Origin: Oscillospiraceae bacterium
GTDB taxonomy: Bacteria > Bacillota > Clostridia > Oscillospirales > Ruminococcaceae
NCBI GenBank assembly: GCA_009778065.1
Contig: WRKM01000009.1
Span: forward strand, 1-64,000
Direction of reading: 5' to 3'
DNA length: 64,000 bases
Each line of letters starts with the position of its first letter. Position 1 is the stretch's first letter. Positions 33,737-45,933 of this stretch are shown one piece after another. A program made the translations under genes and the position numbers. The notes under the pieces were generated by a model that saw nothing but the letters and a program-made list of their open reading frames with translations, did no database searches and had not been told where the DNA came from.

Positions 33737-36166
33737 TCAGTGTGCATCAAACCATGTTTTTCCGCTTTTTACGTCTGCTTTTAAAGGTGCTGTGAGCTTT
33801 GCGGCGGCTTCCATTTCTTCTCTTAAAAGATTTTCAACTTCGCGCATTTCAGAGAGCGGAGCTTCGGCTATCAGTTCATCGTGTACCTGTAAAATCAACC
33901 GCGCTTTAAGTCCGCGTTCTTTAATTTTGTTAAACACCCTAATCATGGCGAGTTTTATTATATCTGCCGCCGTCCCCTGAATGGGCGTATTCATGGCGAT
34001 TCTTTTGCCCATCGCCTCGATGTTCTTATTGGACGAGTTTATTTCCGCTATCATTCTTTTACGTCCGAACATGGTTGACACGCCGCCTGTTTTCTTCGCC
34101 TGTAAAATCGTTTTGTCCATATAGGCTTTTACGCCCTTATACTTGGCGAGATAACCTTTTATATAGCTATCTGCCTCGCTCACGCTCACTGAAATATCTT
34201 TAGCGAGCGAAAACGCGCCTATTCCGTAAACTATACCGAAATTCACCGCTTTTGCCGCCGTTCTGAGTTCGGGCGTCACCCACTGCGGCGGCTGATTAAA
34301 CACCTGCGCCGCCGTAATCGTGTGAATATCCATGTCCTCGGCAAAAGCCCGCTTCATGATTTCGTCATCCGAAATATGCGCTAATACCCGCAGTTCAATC
34401 TGCGAGTAGTCTGCGTCCACAAGCATACAGCCATCCTTCGCCTTAAAAAAACGGCGCATTTGTCTGCCGCGTTCGGTTCGGACGGGGATATTTTGTATAT
34501 TCGGTTCAATAGACGAAATTCGTCCCGTTCGCGTAACGGTCTGCATAAAAGTGGTATGAATCCTGTCATCATCTCCGACCAGTTTTAATAATCCCGCAAC
34601 ATAGGTTGAATTAAGTTTTGACAATGCGCGATACTCGATTATCAGCGGAATGATTTTATGTTTATCCATCAAGCCTTCGAGTACATCCGCATTAGTCGAA
34701 TACCCCGTTTTTGTTTTTTTACCGCTCGGAAGCATTAGCTTATTGAAAAGTATTTCTCCGAGTTGCTTTGGAGACGAGATATTAAAAACCGCATCTGCAA
34801 GTTCGTAAATCTCGCTTTGAACCATGTCAATATCGTTTTCAAGTTCCCGCCCGAAAGCGCGAAGCCCCTCTTTGTCGAGTTCGATTCCCGCACGTTCCAT
34901 ACTGACAAGTACCTCTGTCAGGGGGATTTCGATTTCGGTTAATACATTAAGCATATTCTCATCGGCTATTTTTTCAAAAAGCTCTTCGGGGGTGTGTTCT
35001 TCGGTATTTGTTCCGAGCAGATATGCCGCTAAAGTATTATCGAATGTTACGTTTTTTATTTTTATATCATTCTCAAAAGCATAATTCCACAAGGCTTTCA
35101 GGTCGTGGGTTCTTTTCTTTTCATCGCTTTCTAAAAAAGCGTTTACTTCGTTTTTGCCGAGTTCGCGTTTTGTTTTATCGTCGTAAATAATCACATGATT
35201 GTCTTCATAAACCGCATTTGGACATGCCGAAATTTCAAAATCAATTTCAGACGTATTTCGGCGAGCAACAAACGGCTCATGAGGGACGTCGTCTTCGGTA
35301 TTATCGCCGACATTAACATCAAATTTCTTAATAAAAGAAAACATTTCGAGTTGATTTAAAATCCGCGCAAGCTCCGCATCATCGCGTCCTTTCGGAACAT
35401 AATCGGTAAGTGCAGTAGAAACGGGTGCGTTTTTTATTATTGTTCCGAGTGTACGGCTCAAAAAGCAGATTTCTTTACTGTCTGAAAGTTTCTTTTTTAT
35501 ACCCTGCGTAACGTCAAGTTGTTCAAGGTTTTCATAAATATAATTTATGCTTTTATACTTACGAATAAGCTCAAACGCCGTTTTTTCGCCTATGCCTTTA
35601 ACACCCGGGATATTATCGCTCGAATCGCCCATGAGAGCCTTTACATCTATCATCTGCGCGGGCGTTATACCGTAGGTTTCTTCTATTAACTGCGGTGTAA
35701 ACACAGTATCGTCATTCGTTTTCGCGAGGTTTACGCTGACATTTTCGTTTATCAGTTGAAAAGCGTCCCTATCGCCCGTCGCCAATATACAGTCACTGCC
35801 CTCTGCGGCGGCGGTATCGGCGAGCGTACCCAATATATCGTCTGCTTCAAAGCCCTCGCTTTCGAGTACGGCTATACCGAGAGCCGACAGGATTTGTTTT
35901 ATATAGGGCATTTGAACAGCGAGTTCATCCGGCATACCCTTTCGGTTAGCTTTATATTCAGAATAGAGTTCGGCTCTGAACGTAGGTTTTCTCATATCGA
36001 AGGCGACCGCCACGCCATCGGGTTTAAACTGCTTTTTCAGCTTTAGGTATATATTTAAAAAACCCGTTATCGCATGAGTGGGGACGCCTGCTTTATTTGA
36101 AAGCGGACGTATTCCGTAAAAAGCACGGTTGGCTATACTGTTACCGTCTATGACCAATAGTTTCAT
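33737..36166 (-). CDS. polA: DNA polymerase I
   Basis: 809 residues, shorter than E. coli PolA (928). The N-terminal 5'-3' exonuclease domain is intact (LLVIDGNSIANRAFYG, GFEADDILGT, DSSDNIPGVKGIG). The middle 3'-5' exonuclease region is reduced: no D-x-E pair is visible, so proofreading is probably lost, as in Bacillus and other Firmicutes. The polymerase domain has motif A VDADYSQIELRVLAH, motif B RTAAKAVNFGIVYG and motif C LQVHDELI. It fills gaps in repair and removes Okazaki primers. Confidence 0.96.
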   Translation of the reverse strand: MKLLVIDGNSIANRAFYGIRPLSNKAGVPTHAITGFLNIYLKLKKQFKPDGVAVAFDMRKPTFRAELYSEYKANRKGMPDELAVQMPYIKQILSALGIAVLESEGFEADDILGTLADTAAAEGSDCILATGDRDAFQLINENVSVNLAKTNDDTVFTPQLIEETYGITPAQMIDVKALMGDSSDNIPGVKGIGEKTAFELIRKYKSINYIYENLEQLDVTQGIKKKLSDSKEICFLSRTLGTIIKNAPVSTALTDYVPKGRDDAELARILNQLEMFSFIKKFDVNVGDNTEDDVPHEPFVARRNTSEIDFEISACPNAVYEDNHVIIYDDKTKRELGKNEVNAFLESDEKKRTHDLKALWNYAFENDIKIKNVTFDNTLAAYLLGTNTEEHTPEELFEKIADENMLNVLTEIEIPLTEVLVSMERAGIELDKEGLRAFGRELENDIDMVQSEIYELADAVFNISSPKQLGEILFNKLMLPSGKKTKTGYSTNADVLEGLMDKHKIIPLIIEYRALSKLNSTYVAGLLKLVGDDDRIHTTFMQTVTRTGRISSIEPNIQNIPVRTERGRQMRRFFKAKDGCMLVDADYSQIELRVLAHISDDEIMKRAFAEDMDIHTITAAQVFNQPPQWVTPELRTAAKAVNFGIVYGIGAFSLAKDISVSVSEADSYIKGYLAKYKGVKAYMDKTILQAKKTGGVSTMFGRKRMIAEINSSNKNIEAMGKRIAMNTPIQGTAADIIKLAMIRVFNKIKERGLKARLILQVHDELIAEAPLSEMREVENLLREEMEAAAKLTAPLKADVKSGKTWFDAH

Positions 36167-36193
36167 TTTTCGCCTCCCGCAGTCCGAGCTTTG

Positions 36194-36676
36194 TTAAATC
36201 TCTTTTTTCATATAGCATACAGTAAACGGAAAGTTCGGAAAAATCTTGGTTCCCGTTTCCTTATAGCCTAAGTTTTTATACCATTCCATAAGCCTTTTAT
36301 TCTCGTATATTATCCCGATTGATATAAGCTTTCCACCTGCGTCACGAGCTTGATTTTCGGCATATTTCATAAGCTCTCTGCCACCTCTTCTATGCCTGTA
36401 ATCGGGTAAAACCGCTAATTTTTCAATTTGATAATTCTCTCCGTCTTTAGTTTCGAGTGCGACAAAGCCGACCTGCTTTTCCCATTCGTACAGCCCGAAC
36501 ATCTTCTTACCGCCCTCAAATTCCGTGATTAATTTCTCGTCCTTTAAGAAAGAACCGTGGGTGGGTGTATTTTCTTCTGTGATGCCGAATTCTTCGGCTA
36601 CTGTTTTGTATGAGCGTCTTATTATGTCCGCACTTTTTACGACATCGTTTTCTGTGATTTCGTTTACGTTAAACAT
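36194..36676 (-). CDS. GNAT-family N-acetyltransferase
   Basis: 160 residues. I use ATG 36676, which has AAAGGGG 10 nt upstream; the frame extends to 36715 but would then overlap the ppk coding end. The acetyl-CoA binding region reads LPDYRHRRGGRELMKYAEN and is followed by a GIIYENKRLMEWYKNLGYKETG terminal block, typical of GNAT proteins. The substrate is unknown. It begins 2 bp after the ppk stop, so it is probably co-transcribed with ppk. Confidence 0.85.
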   Translation of the reverse strand: MFNVNEITENDVVKSADIIRRSYKTVAEEFGITEENTPTHGSFLKDEKLITEFEGGKKMFGLYEWEKQVGFVALETKDGENYQIEKLAVLPDYRHRRGGRELMKYAENQARDAGGKLISIGIIYENKRLMEWYKNLGYKETGTKIFPNFPFTVCYMKKEI

Positions 36677-36678
36677 GG

Positions 36679-38877
36679 TTATTTTTTCCCCTTTCCGAAT
36701 AGCTTGAACAGCCATGACAATTTATGCTTTTTCTGTTTTTGATTTTGTATTTCTCTTTCTTTTGCCCTCTCATATGCGCGTTCGTACAGTTCGACCTGTA
36801 CATCTCTGTCCTCCGGGCTTGACGGCTGCTTTTTATATGTCCCGTCGTTTCTTTGAATCCGCGCTTTCAGGTTTTTGCTCATCAGGGCGGAAAAGTTTTC
36901 GAGAATCATCTCTTTTATCTTAGGGTCGCGAATCGGCGCGGCTACCTCCACTCGTTTTTCGGTATTTCGAGTCATAAAGTCGGCTGACGATATATAGAGC
37001 TTCTGCCTCTCTCCCTTTCCGAAAATATAGACCCTGCTGTGTTCTAAGAATCTCCCTACGACGGACGTGACAGTTATATTATCGGTTTCACCCTCTACCC
37101 CGGCGATAAGACAGCATATTCCCCTAACCGAGAGTTCCACTCTGACGCCTTTTTTACTCGCTTGTACGAGCTTTTCTATTATGTCTCGGTCAGTCAGAGA
37201 GTTAAGCTTTAGCCCTATATAACCCTCTTTTCCGTGAATAATCTCTGTGTCTATCATCTCTACGACCCTTGTTTTAAGCCCCTTCGGCGCAACCCACAGC
37301 GCGGATGTATTAGCGACTGTCGCACCGACAGAGAGTGCGTTAAACACGAGCGATGCGTCAGAGCCTATGTCCTGCGCCCCCGTTAATAACATATGGTCTG
37401 TATAGAGACGAGCTGTACGCTCGTTATAATTTCCTGTGCCTATTTGGGCATAATATTTTATTCCGGAACCGCTTTTTTTAGTGATTAACAGTAGCTTTGA
37501 GTGAACCTTTAAATCCTCTAAGCCGTACATAACATTTACGCCGGCTTCTTCGAGCCGTACAGACCAGCCTATATTATTTTCCTCATCAAATCTCGCCCGT
37601 AATTCGACTAAAGCAAGTACGTCTTTTCCGTTTTCGGCGGCGGTTATCAGCGCGTTAATTACCTTACTGTCTCTCGCTACTCTGTAGAGGGTAATTTTTA
37701 TTGAAAACACATCGGGGTCTGTGGCGGCTTCTTCTAAAAGTCTGATGAACGTCGACATGCTTTCATAAGGGAACGACAGCAGAATGTCGCCTTTGTCGAG
37801 TTGTTTTAAAATCTTTACACCGGGTTCCGCCGTTATCGCCTGCTGTGGTGAGAACTTTTTATAAAAAAGCTCTTTTTTGTCTTTCATTCTTTCTTCGAGT
37901 CCGTTTAAAAACGAGAAATTCAGCGGTGTTTCATGCAGAAAAGTAAAATCTTCGTCTAAATCCAAGTTCAGTTTTGAGACTATCTTACTATAATCATCGG
38001 GTATACTCTCCCCTGTGAAGTCGATTCGCACGGGGGTCAGCTTCTTGCGCTTTTTCAGCATTTCCTCCATAATTTCACGGAAGTCAAGCTCCATGTCCTG
38101 GTCAAAAACCGCTTCATCTGCCTCTATATCTGCATTTCTCGTTATCATAAAAATAGTTTTACCGACTATTACATAATTATTGAAAACTAAATCAAGATAA
38201 TATAAAATTAAATCTTCGGCTAAAATGAAACGGATAGTTTCATTCTCCGACGGCAGAAAGAACACTCTTTTAAAAACACCCTGCGACAAAACAGGCACGA
38301 TTCCCACCATTGTATTGCCTTTTTCAAGTCCGTCTGCACCCGCTTTTTTCAAGACAGCGGCGGCATAAACTTCAAGGTTTTTTAAAAAATGATTAGGATG
38401 CCGTTTATCTATGACCGATGGTGTAAGAAACGGTAAAACATCCTGTTTAAAATATTCACGTAATTCCTTTTCGTCACTTTCGGATAATGCGGTTTTACCG
38501 GGTGTGCAGAATTTATTTTCGGGTCTGACCTGTACGAGCGTACCATCCTTTGCTAAGCTTCGCATAATTTCACAGTACGCTTTTGTAAATCTCGGTATAA
38601 GCTCTTTTACACGCTCGGAAATAAGCTTTAACTGTTCAGCCGCGCTGAAAAAGGTTTTAGTATCGAGTTTTTCTTTTTTAAAATGGGTTTGGTCATTTAG
38701 ACCGCCGACTCTAATCATAAAAAATTCATCTAAATTAGAGCGGAAAATAGCGAGAAAACGAAGCCTCTCAAAAAGCGGCACATTTTCATCCTCGGCTTCT
38801 TCAAGCACGCGAGCATTAAACTTGAGCCATGACAGCTCGCGGTTGTCCATATAAGGTTTTGCTGTTTCGGGTGTCAT
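36679..38877 (-). CDS. ppk: Polyphosphate kinase 1
   Basis: 732 residues, normal for PPK1. It makes polyphosphate from ATP at the membrane. The N-terminal DNRELSWLKFNARVLEEA, the autophosphorylated His region KVHSKLLLI, the partner motif IGTGNYNERTARLYTDH and the C-terminal HSRVYIFGKG are all present. AAGGAG precedes ATG 38877. A basic Lys-rich tail (KQKKHKLSWLFKLFGKGKK) ends the protein. The GNAT gene follows directly. Confidence 0.95.
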   Translation of the reverse strand: MTPETAKPYMDNRELSWLKFNARVLEEAEDENVPLFERLRFLAIFRSNLDEFFMIRVGGLNDQTHFKKEKLDTKTFFSAAEQLKLISERVKELIPRFTKAYCEIMRSLAKDGTLVQVRPENKFCTPGKTALSESDEKELREYFKQDVLPFLTPSVIDKRHPNHFLKNLEVYAAAVLKKAGADGLEKGNTMVGIVPVLSQGVFKRVFFLPSENETIRFILAEDLILYYLDLVFNNYVIVGKTIFMITRNADIEADEAVFDQDMELDFREIMEEMLKKRKKLTPVRIDFTGESIPDDYSKIVSKLNLDLDEDFTFLHETPLNFSFLNGLEERMKDKKELFYKKFSPQQAITAEPGVKILKQLDKGDILLSFPYESMSTFIRLLEEAATDPDVFSIKITLYRVARDSKVINALITAAENGKDVLALVELRARFDEENNIGWSVRLEEAGVNVMYGLEDLKVHSKLLLITKKSGSGIKYYAQIGTGNYNERTARLYTDHMLLTGAQDIGSDASLVFNALSVGATVANTSALWVAPKGLKTRVVEMIDTEIIHGKEGYIGLKLNSLTDRDIIEKLVQASKKGVRVELSVRGICCLIAGVEGETDNITVTSVVGRFLEHSRVYIFGKGERQKLYISSADFMTRNTEKRVEVAAPIRDPKIKEMILENFSALMSKNLKARIQRNDGTYKKQPSSPEDRDVQVELYERAYERAKEREIQNQKQKKHKLSWLFKLFGKGKK

Positions 38878-38895
38878 TTTTTTATACTCCTTAGT

Positions 38896-38925
38896 GAATT
38901 TGCGGTACGCCGTGGGCGGCGTACC
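38896..38925. repeat. Dispersed GC-rich hairpin (copy 2)
   Basis: GGTACGCC and GGCGTACC form an 8-bp stem around GTGGGC, preceded by GAATTTGC. It matches copy 1 (29397-29422) on the opposite strand, with a compensating pair change (GGGAC/GTCCC to GGTAC/GTACC) that keeps the stem. Confidence 0.65.
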
Positions 38926-38949
38926 CTGCGGTTGATGATGCTTTGTTTA

Positions 38950-39138
38950 TTATCTTAATTTTTCAAGATTTGCTGCTTTTAACGTAATATTACCACAATT
39001 AAGACAGAGATATGAATCAATCTCCGAGCGTTTTGTATCTTTCCACTCGTGTTTTATCTCAATCGTAAAAAAATTATTATATTTACAATGAGTTATATCA
39101 GCTTTTGTCATTTCCGTTTTACACTTTTCACAAACCAT
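38950..39138 (-). CDS. Small zinc-ribbon-like protein (62 aa)
   Basis: 62 residues with two Cys pairs, CEKC at ~3-6 and CLNC at ~46-49, plus a lone Cys and His between them. This fits a small zinc-binding protein. No family is recognised. A good ribosome site (AAAGGAG) lies before ATG 39138. It stands alone between ppk and a lipoprotein gene. It might be a real small protein or a decayed fragment; length and Cys spacing favour a real one. Confidence 0.55.
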   Translation of the reverse strand: MVCEKCKTEMTKADITHCKYNNFFTIEIKHEWKDTKRSEIDSYLCLNCGNITLKAANLEKLR

Positions 39139-39222
39139 TATAATTCACTCCTTTCTTTAATTATAATGTATAGTTTACAGTTAAAGCATTAGCTATCCAC
39201 TGTCAACTGCCCAATCGCTGTT

Positions 39223-40539
39223 TTAATCAAATCTGTGAACATTTGCAAACTCATAAGAATAAATTTTATTTTCTAACGCGGTCATCGCTTCTTCCGATAA
39301 TACATTTAATATCTTATAATCGGGCAACATTTCAACGAGTTCATCATATGTTATTCCCGCCTCGTAGTAAGCATCGTGGGTGTTATAATATACCCATGAA
39401 AAATTATAGTTTTTATCGTCTTTTTTAATATCAACTACGGTTTCGTCTCTCCAAAGACCGAAAAAATGACCATGATGAATGTAAAAATTTTCGTGAATAA
39501 GATACTCGTAAGGAATCGGCATATTATTATCACGTTCATATCCGAAAATTTCTTTATTGTCGAATGTTTCTCCTGTTAAATTTAAATATTCATAAACCTT
39601 TTGCTCCACGGTTTTTAAACCTGTATCGAAAGCTCTGTTATATCTATATGACTCAAGGATTGACGTTAAATCCTCAATGCTCATTCCTGCTTCTATATAA
39701 TCCTCCGGTGAAGAAAAGAAAAACCACGCCTGGCTGTAATAATTTTTTCCTTTAACTATTGTCCTCCAAAAAGGCGTTTCTCGGGACAGGAAAAGTTTCA
39801 ATAATAGTTCTTCATCTCTGTTTTCTAAAGCACTGTTCTGTTCATCGGTGAAATCATAAAAACCAAAATCGTTTTCGTGTCCTGCATGACCGCGTGTGCC
39901 ATAACGCTCAAAAATTTCATCGCCGGTTTTTTCAAAAAGAATTGGAAGCATTTCTTTCGGGACATCAAAGTCAACTATGAAAGAAAACAAATTGCAACTG
40001 TCCCTCAAAGAGGTGGGTATTAAAGGCCTAACTCCGTTGTTCCAACCGAAAAGAGGATAACCATAAAATTCATCATTATAATAATCGTTACTTTGCTCAT
40101 ATTTCCACTTGCTATCATTAACCCAGTCTATAAAATTTTCTCGTCCGACAAATTCTATAAAAGCATTTGATATATAAAATATATTCCCTCTGAAACTACC
40201 GTACATAAAGGCAGGGTATGTGAAAGGACTGGTGTCCAACTCAAACACATAATCCATTGTCAAATCCCATGACGAGAGATAATGCGGGCCCTGTTCATCG
40301 GTGTAGAGGATTGTATCGGGTTTTTTAACAGGTCTTTTCGCGGCTGGTTCGGGGGGCGAGGTAATAACGGGGGACGTAACGGTTGTTATTTTTGTAGTGG
40401 TTTCTGTAGTCGCAGGGGTTAAAACCGTAATTTCCCCCGATTGTTCAGGTACGGTTACTTCGGTAGATTCAAGCGGGGTTTTCCCGCAGGAAGTCAATAA
40501 GAATGTAGCTGTTAAAAATAACGATACTGTTCTTTTCAT
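39223..40539 (-). CDS. Uncharacterised lipoprotein (438 aa)
   Basis: A type II signal peptide (MKRTVSLFLTATFLLTSCG) with lipobox LTSC puts the mature protein on the outer face of the membrane from Cys18. A Thr/Pro-rich linker of ~60 residues follows. The rest is aromatic and acidic with two similar stretches, YYNDEFYGYPLFGWNNG-type and FYIHHGHFFGLWRDETV, suggesting an internal repeat. Near it, EAGMSIEDLTSIL and EAGITYDELVEML repeat the same pattern. I do not recognise the family. It is preceded by a normal ribosome site and lies downstream of pyrG. Confidence 0.65.
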   Translation of the reverse strand: MKRTVSLFLTATFLLTSCGKTPLESTEVTVPEQSGEITVLTPATTETTTKITTVTSPVITSPPEPAAKRPVKKPDTILYTDEQGPHYLSSWDLTMDYVFELDTSPFTYPAFMYGSFRGNIFYISNAFIEFVGRENFIDWVNDSKWKYEQSNDYYNDEFYGYPLFGWNNGVRPLIPTSLRDSCNLFSFIVDFDVPKEMLPILFEKTGDEIFERYGTRGHAGHENDFGFYDFTDEQNSALENRDEELLLKLFLSRETPFWRTIVKGKNYYSQAWFFFSSPEDYIEAGMSIEDLTSILESYRYNRAFDTGLKTVEQKVYEYLNLTGETFDNKEIFGYERDNNMPIPYEYLIHENFYIHHGHFFGLWRDETVVDIKKDDKNYNFSWVYYNTHDAYYEAGITYDELVEMLPDYKILNVLSEEAMTALENKIYSYEFANVHRFD

Positions 40540-40567
40540 TACACCGCCTCCGAAAATATTAACGCTT

Positions 40568-43067
<2,500 letters not shown>

Positions 43068-43071
<4 letters not shown>

Positions 43072-43598
43072 ATAATGTGTATCCCATATCCAAAGAATTC
43101 TGTAAAACTTCCGCTGAGAATACCGCTTGTATAAAAACCCGAACCGAATGAGCCGAACCTATAAGAGCCTGAGCCGAACCTATAAGAGCCTGAGCCGAAT
43201 CTGTACGAGCCTGAGCCGAACCTGTAAGAGCCGAATTTATACGAACCCGAACCGAATCTATACGAACCTACCCGATATGAACTGTTTTTGATTCTCGCCG
43301 GAGCGGTGTACAGAGCCGTGTTCCTCGTAAAACACACATGCCCTTCGGTAATGAGCGAAGCGTCTTTAGGCGGAAGACTTTTCCGCAGTCCGAAAGAGTA
43401 TTCAAGTCTCGCGTTCAGGTCACCGCAATCGGCAGATTCTTCAAGTCTGCGTGCCTCTTCTTCTCCCCTGTTAGTTTCGAGCCAACACAAAAGACTGCCG
43501 CCTTTATAATAACCGCGCAAAGAGGCAAGGTCGAAATTATTCTTTATATCCCGGGCGTCGGAGACTTTGAACCCGTTAAGCCATAAGCAACATTTCAT
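43068..43598 (-). CDS. Protein with YRFGSGS tandem repeats
   Basis: 176 residues from ATG 43598 (AAGGGA 7-8 nt upstream; an ATG at 43616 is less well placed). The N-terminal ~85 residues contain KCCLWLNGFKV, LASLRGYYKGGSLLCWLE and a run rich in charged residues. The last ~60 residues carry about seven copies of YRFGSG(S), with small changes such as YKFGSY and YRVGSY. Similar small proteins with a GYYxGGSLL...L core and such a tail occur in Ruminococcus-type genomes (recalled, not checked). A glycine-aromatic repeat suggests a disordered, self-associating or surface-exposed tail. It overlaps the glycosyltransferase-like gene downstream. Confidence 0.6.
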
Positions 43599-43634
43599 TT
43601 TTTGTTCCCTTGCCATTTCTTCGGTTTTGAAGGT

Positions 43635-45059
43635 TTAAGCCTTCTGTATCATCTTTTCTGCGGATGCCAAAAGCCTTTGCCGTGTGTTAAATGCGGGAGC
43701 GTCTATAACCATATCGAGCAACCTCTCTAAAATCGCATTTGCCTTCTCATCGTTTCTCACTATACCTTTTTGTATGAGGTCATAGCGGTTTATTGCGAGA
43801 TGATGCAATAAATAACATTCTTTTGCGGCGATAATTTCATTAATTGCGTCAATCTGCCTTTTACAAATCATCGCGGTGTCTTCAAAATCGAGCGAGCGCG
43901 CCTTCAACTCGGCATACTTAAATTGTAGAATTAATTTTAGGCGTTCGGGCGGAATTTCCCGTAGCTTCAGTTTTAATGAGCGGCGGTCGGCGGCAATGTC
44001 GAGGTCTTGATTTTTTATTAAAAAGCCGACTTCTCTCGTTTCGTCTTCTGAAAATCCCATGCGGCGCATTATTCTCAGCGCGTAAATGAAAGAACGCTCG
44101 GCGTGTCCGTAATAGTGTCCAACGCCTTTCTCGTCCTCCGAAAAACAATCAGGTTTTCCGAGTGCGTGCAAGAGCATTGCGTAACGAAGCGTCAGTACAG
44201 GGACCGCATATCCCACACTTCTGAAGGTGTGAGTGAGTGCGTCAAGGCTGTATTCGTTTCGTTTTAAGTCAAAACCCGAAAGCGGTACAAATTCAGGTAT
44301 CAACACCGTAAAAATCTCGGCGTATTCCTCTAAAACCATACTCGCCTGCCTGCCGTGCAGTACCCAACTAAGCTCAGTCCGCAGGTCGGCGGGTGAAATT
44401 TCTCTCACATAATCCTTATGCTTTGTAATTGATTCGCGGGTTGCGGGTGAAATCACATAATCCCCCGATGAATAATAACCCAACGCTTGTAGTATCGAAA
44501 CAGGATTACGCTCGAACGACGAAGTAAACCCTTCTTTTTTATTCCCGTTTTCAGGGCTGCCCTCAGTCACCTCAATTGCGTCTACTATCCCGGTTTCTCC
44601 AAGCAAGCAATTGACGCCGCCGAAAGGGTCTATAAAGCCTTCACGAGGATTGTATGCTATAGCGTTAAAAGAAAAATCACGTCTTCTTAAATCCTCGATT
44701 ATACTTTCGGTATAAATTGGAGAGCCGTCTTTATTTGAGCCTTTGCGATAAGGTGATATTAAAATCGGCAACCCCTGCACTGTTACTAAAACCTCACCTT
44801 TACCGCTGTTTTCCGTATTCACGTTATATATATCGAAAATCGCGCATATCCTGTTCATTTCCGCATCGGTGATAATATCAAAATCAACTGTATTCTCCGA
44901 AACGCCGAAATTTGAAGAATTTGCCGCGCAAATAAGCTCTCTGACACACTTACCCACAATGTAGGCACGGTAAGAATAGGCGTTAAGCCTGTTTAAAAGC
45001 TCGTTCACCTGACTCGGTATTTCTATACTCACAGTATTAACGCCATCGGCTTTAGCCAC
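43635..45059 (-). CDS. cca: CCA-adding / poly(A) polymerase-type tRNA nucleotidyltransferase with HD domain
   Basis: 474 residues. The class II nucleotidyltransferase head has YIVGKCVRELI (usually VGGxVRD) and the catalytic DFDIITDA. The RNA-binding middle is followed by an HD domain (HALGKPD, GHYYGHAERS and a later NQD). It repairs or adds the CCA end of tRNAs; the tRNA-Leu here has no encoded CCA, so such an enzyme is needed. The changed VGK motif and an insertion before the DxD are unusual. GTG start 45059 lies 7 nt after GGAGG and 4 bp past the ttcA stop. Confidence 0.85.
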   Translation of the reverse strand: MAKADGVNTVSIEIPSQVNELLNRLNAYSYRAYIVGKCVRELICAANSSNFGVSENTVDFDIITDAEMNRICAIFDIYNVNTENSGKGEVLVTVQGLPILISPYRKGSNKDGSPIYTESIIEDLRRRDFSFNAIAYNPREGFIDPFGGVNCLLGETGIVDAIEVTEGSPENGNKKEGFTSSFERNPVSILQALGYYSSGDYVISPATRESITKHKDYVREISPADLRTELSWVLHGRQASMVLEEYAEIFTVLIPEFVPLSGFDLKRNEYSLDALTHTFRSVGYAVPVLTLRYAMLLHALGKPDCFSEDEKGVGHYYGHAERSFIYALRIMRRMGFSEDETREVGFLIKNQDLDIAADRRSLKLKLREIPPERLKLILQFKYAELKARSLDFEDTAMICKRQIDAINEIIAAKECYLLHHLAINRYDLIQKGIVRNDEKANAILERLLDMVIDAPAFNTRQRLLASAEKMIQKA

Positions 45060-45063
45060 GACT

Positions 45064-45777
45064 TCACCTCCAACCGTCTACGCCGCTTTTCCTGAGTGCG
45101 CCGAATATCCTTTCCTTAAAGCCCCTGTCCTCTTTTTCTCGCGCATCGAGAAATTCCTTAACCCGTTGTCTTTCGGTATTTTTGTCAACGGGGCAAAGCG
45201 ACTTTATTACCTCGAAGCCATTTTGCCTGCATATATATGAAACCGATTGTTCGGGTGCGAACACAAGCGGTCTTATCATCGTTAAATCTTTTCTCGAGAG
45301 GTAGCTTTTAGGCGCGAAACAGCCTACCCGACCTTCTCTGAAAAGGTTCATTATGAATGTTTCAATCACATCATCGTTATTATGTCCGAGGGCGATTTTA
45401 TTACAACCTTGTCTTTTAGCCTCATCGTGTAAAGCACCGCGGCGCATTTTTGCGCATAAAGCGCAGGGATTTTTCTCTTTACGTATGTCGAAGACAATTT
45501 CGGCAATATTGGTTCGCACCGTCGTAAAATGCACGTCCAAACTTTGGCAAAGCCTTTCAACAGGGGAGTAGTCGCCGTTTTTATTTTCAAAACGGGGGTC
45601 AAGGCTGATTGCACAAAGCTCGTACCTTTTTTCATAAAATCTCATCATTTTCGCAAGTCCCGCCAAAAGAACAAGGCTGTCTTTTCCGCCGGAAACAGCA
45701 ACGGCAATCTTATCACCGTCTTCTATCAAATCGTATTGCTGACAGGCTTTACGGATATATCCGAGAATTTTTTGCAT
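45064..45777 (-). CDS. ttcA: TtcA-family tRNA thiolation enzyme (PP-loop ATPase)
   Basis: 237 residues from ATG 45777, which has GGGAG 8 nt upstream; an ATG at 45804 lacks one. The ATP pyrophosphatase PP-loop SGGKDSLVLLAGL is at about 30-42. The Fe-S ligands are probably the CALC pair in the NPCALCAKMRRG motif and a later Cys in LCPVDKN. TtcA-type enzymes make 2-thiocytidine-32 in tRNA, and TtuA/Ncs6 relatives do similar thiolations. It forms an operon with the CCA-type enzyme, so both act on tRNA. A promoter lies at 45813-45841. Confidence 0.88.
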   Translation of the reverse strand: MQKILGYIRKACQQYDLIEDGDKIAVAVSGGKDSLVLLAGLAKMMRFYEKRYELCAISLDPRFENKNGDYSPVERLCQSLDVHFTTVRTNIAEIVFDIRKEKNPCALCAKMRRGALHDEAKRQGCNKIALGHNNDDVIETFIMNLFREGRVGCFAPKSYLSRKDLTMIRPLVFAPEQSVSYICRQNGFEVIKSLCPVDKNTERQRVKEFLDAREKEDRGFKERIFGALRKSGVDGWR

Positions 45778-45812
45778 AGGCTGTACTCCCTTAATTATCT
45801 GCATACATTATT

Positions 45813-45841
45813 ATGATAACATTTTTTTAAGGATTTTTCAA
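45813..45841 (-). promoter_or_regulatory. Promoter of the ttcA-cca operon
   Basis: TTGAAA (45836-45841), 17 bp, TATCAT (45813-45818) on the minus strand, about 35 bp before ATG 45777. Confidence 0.6.
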
Positions 45842-45849
45842 CCTTTTTT

Positions 45850-45884
45850 TGACAAAAAACAGAAGCGGTTTACAAAAACCACTC
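45850..45884 (-). terminator. Terminator of the oadB operon
   Basis: AGTGGTTT and AAACCGCT form a hairpin (about 45864-45884), followed on the minus strand by TCTG and T6. Confidence 0.6.
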
Positions 45885-45933
45885 CAAAACCCGACAAAAC
45901 TTAAGCTGATAATAGAATAAAACACTCAGAAGA

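Noticed and set aside
43130-43270. The YRFGSG DNA repeat as a CRISPR or satellite
   Set aside because: The repeats are in frame and coding, 15-24 bp long without unique spacers, so they are protein repeats.
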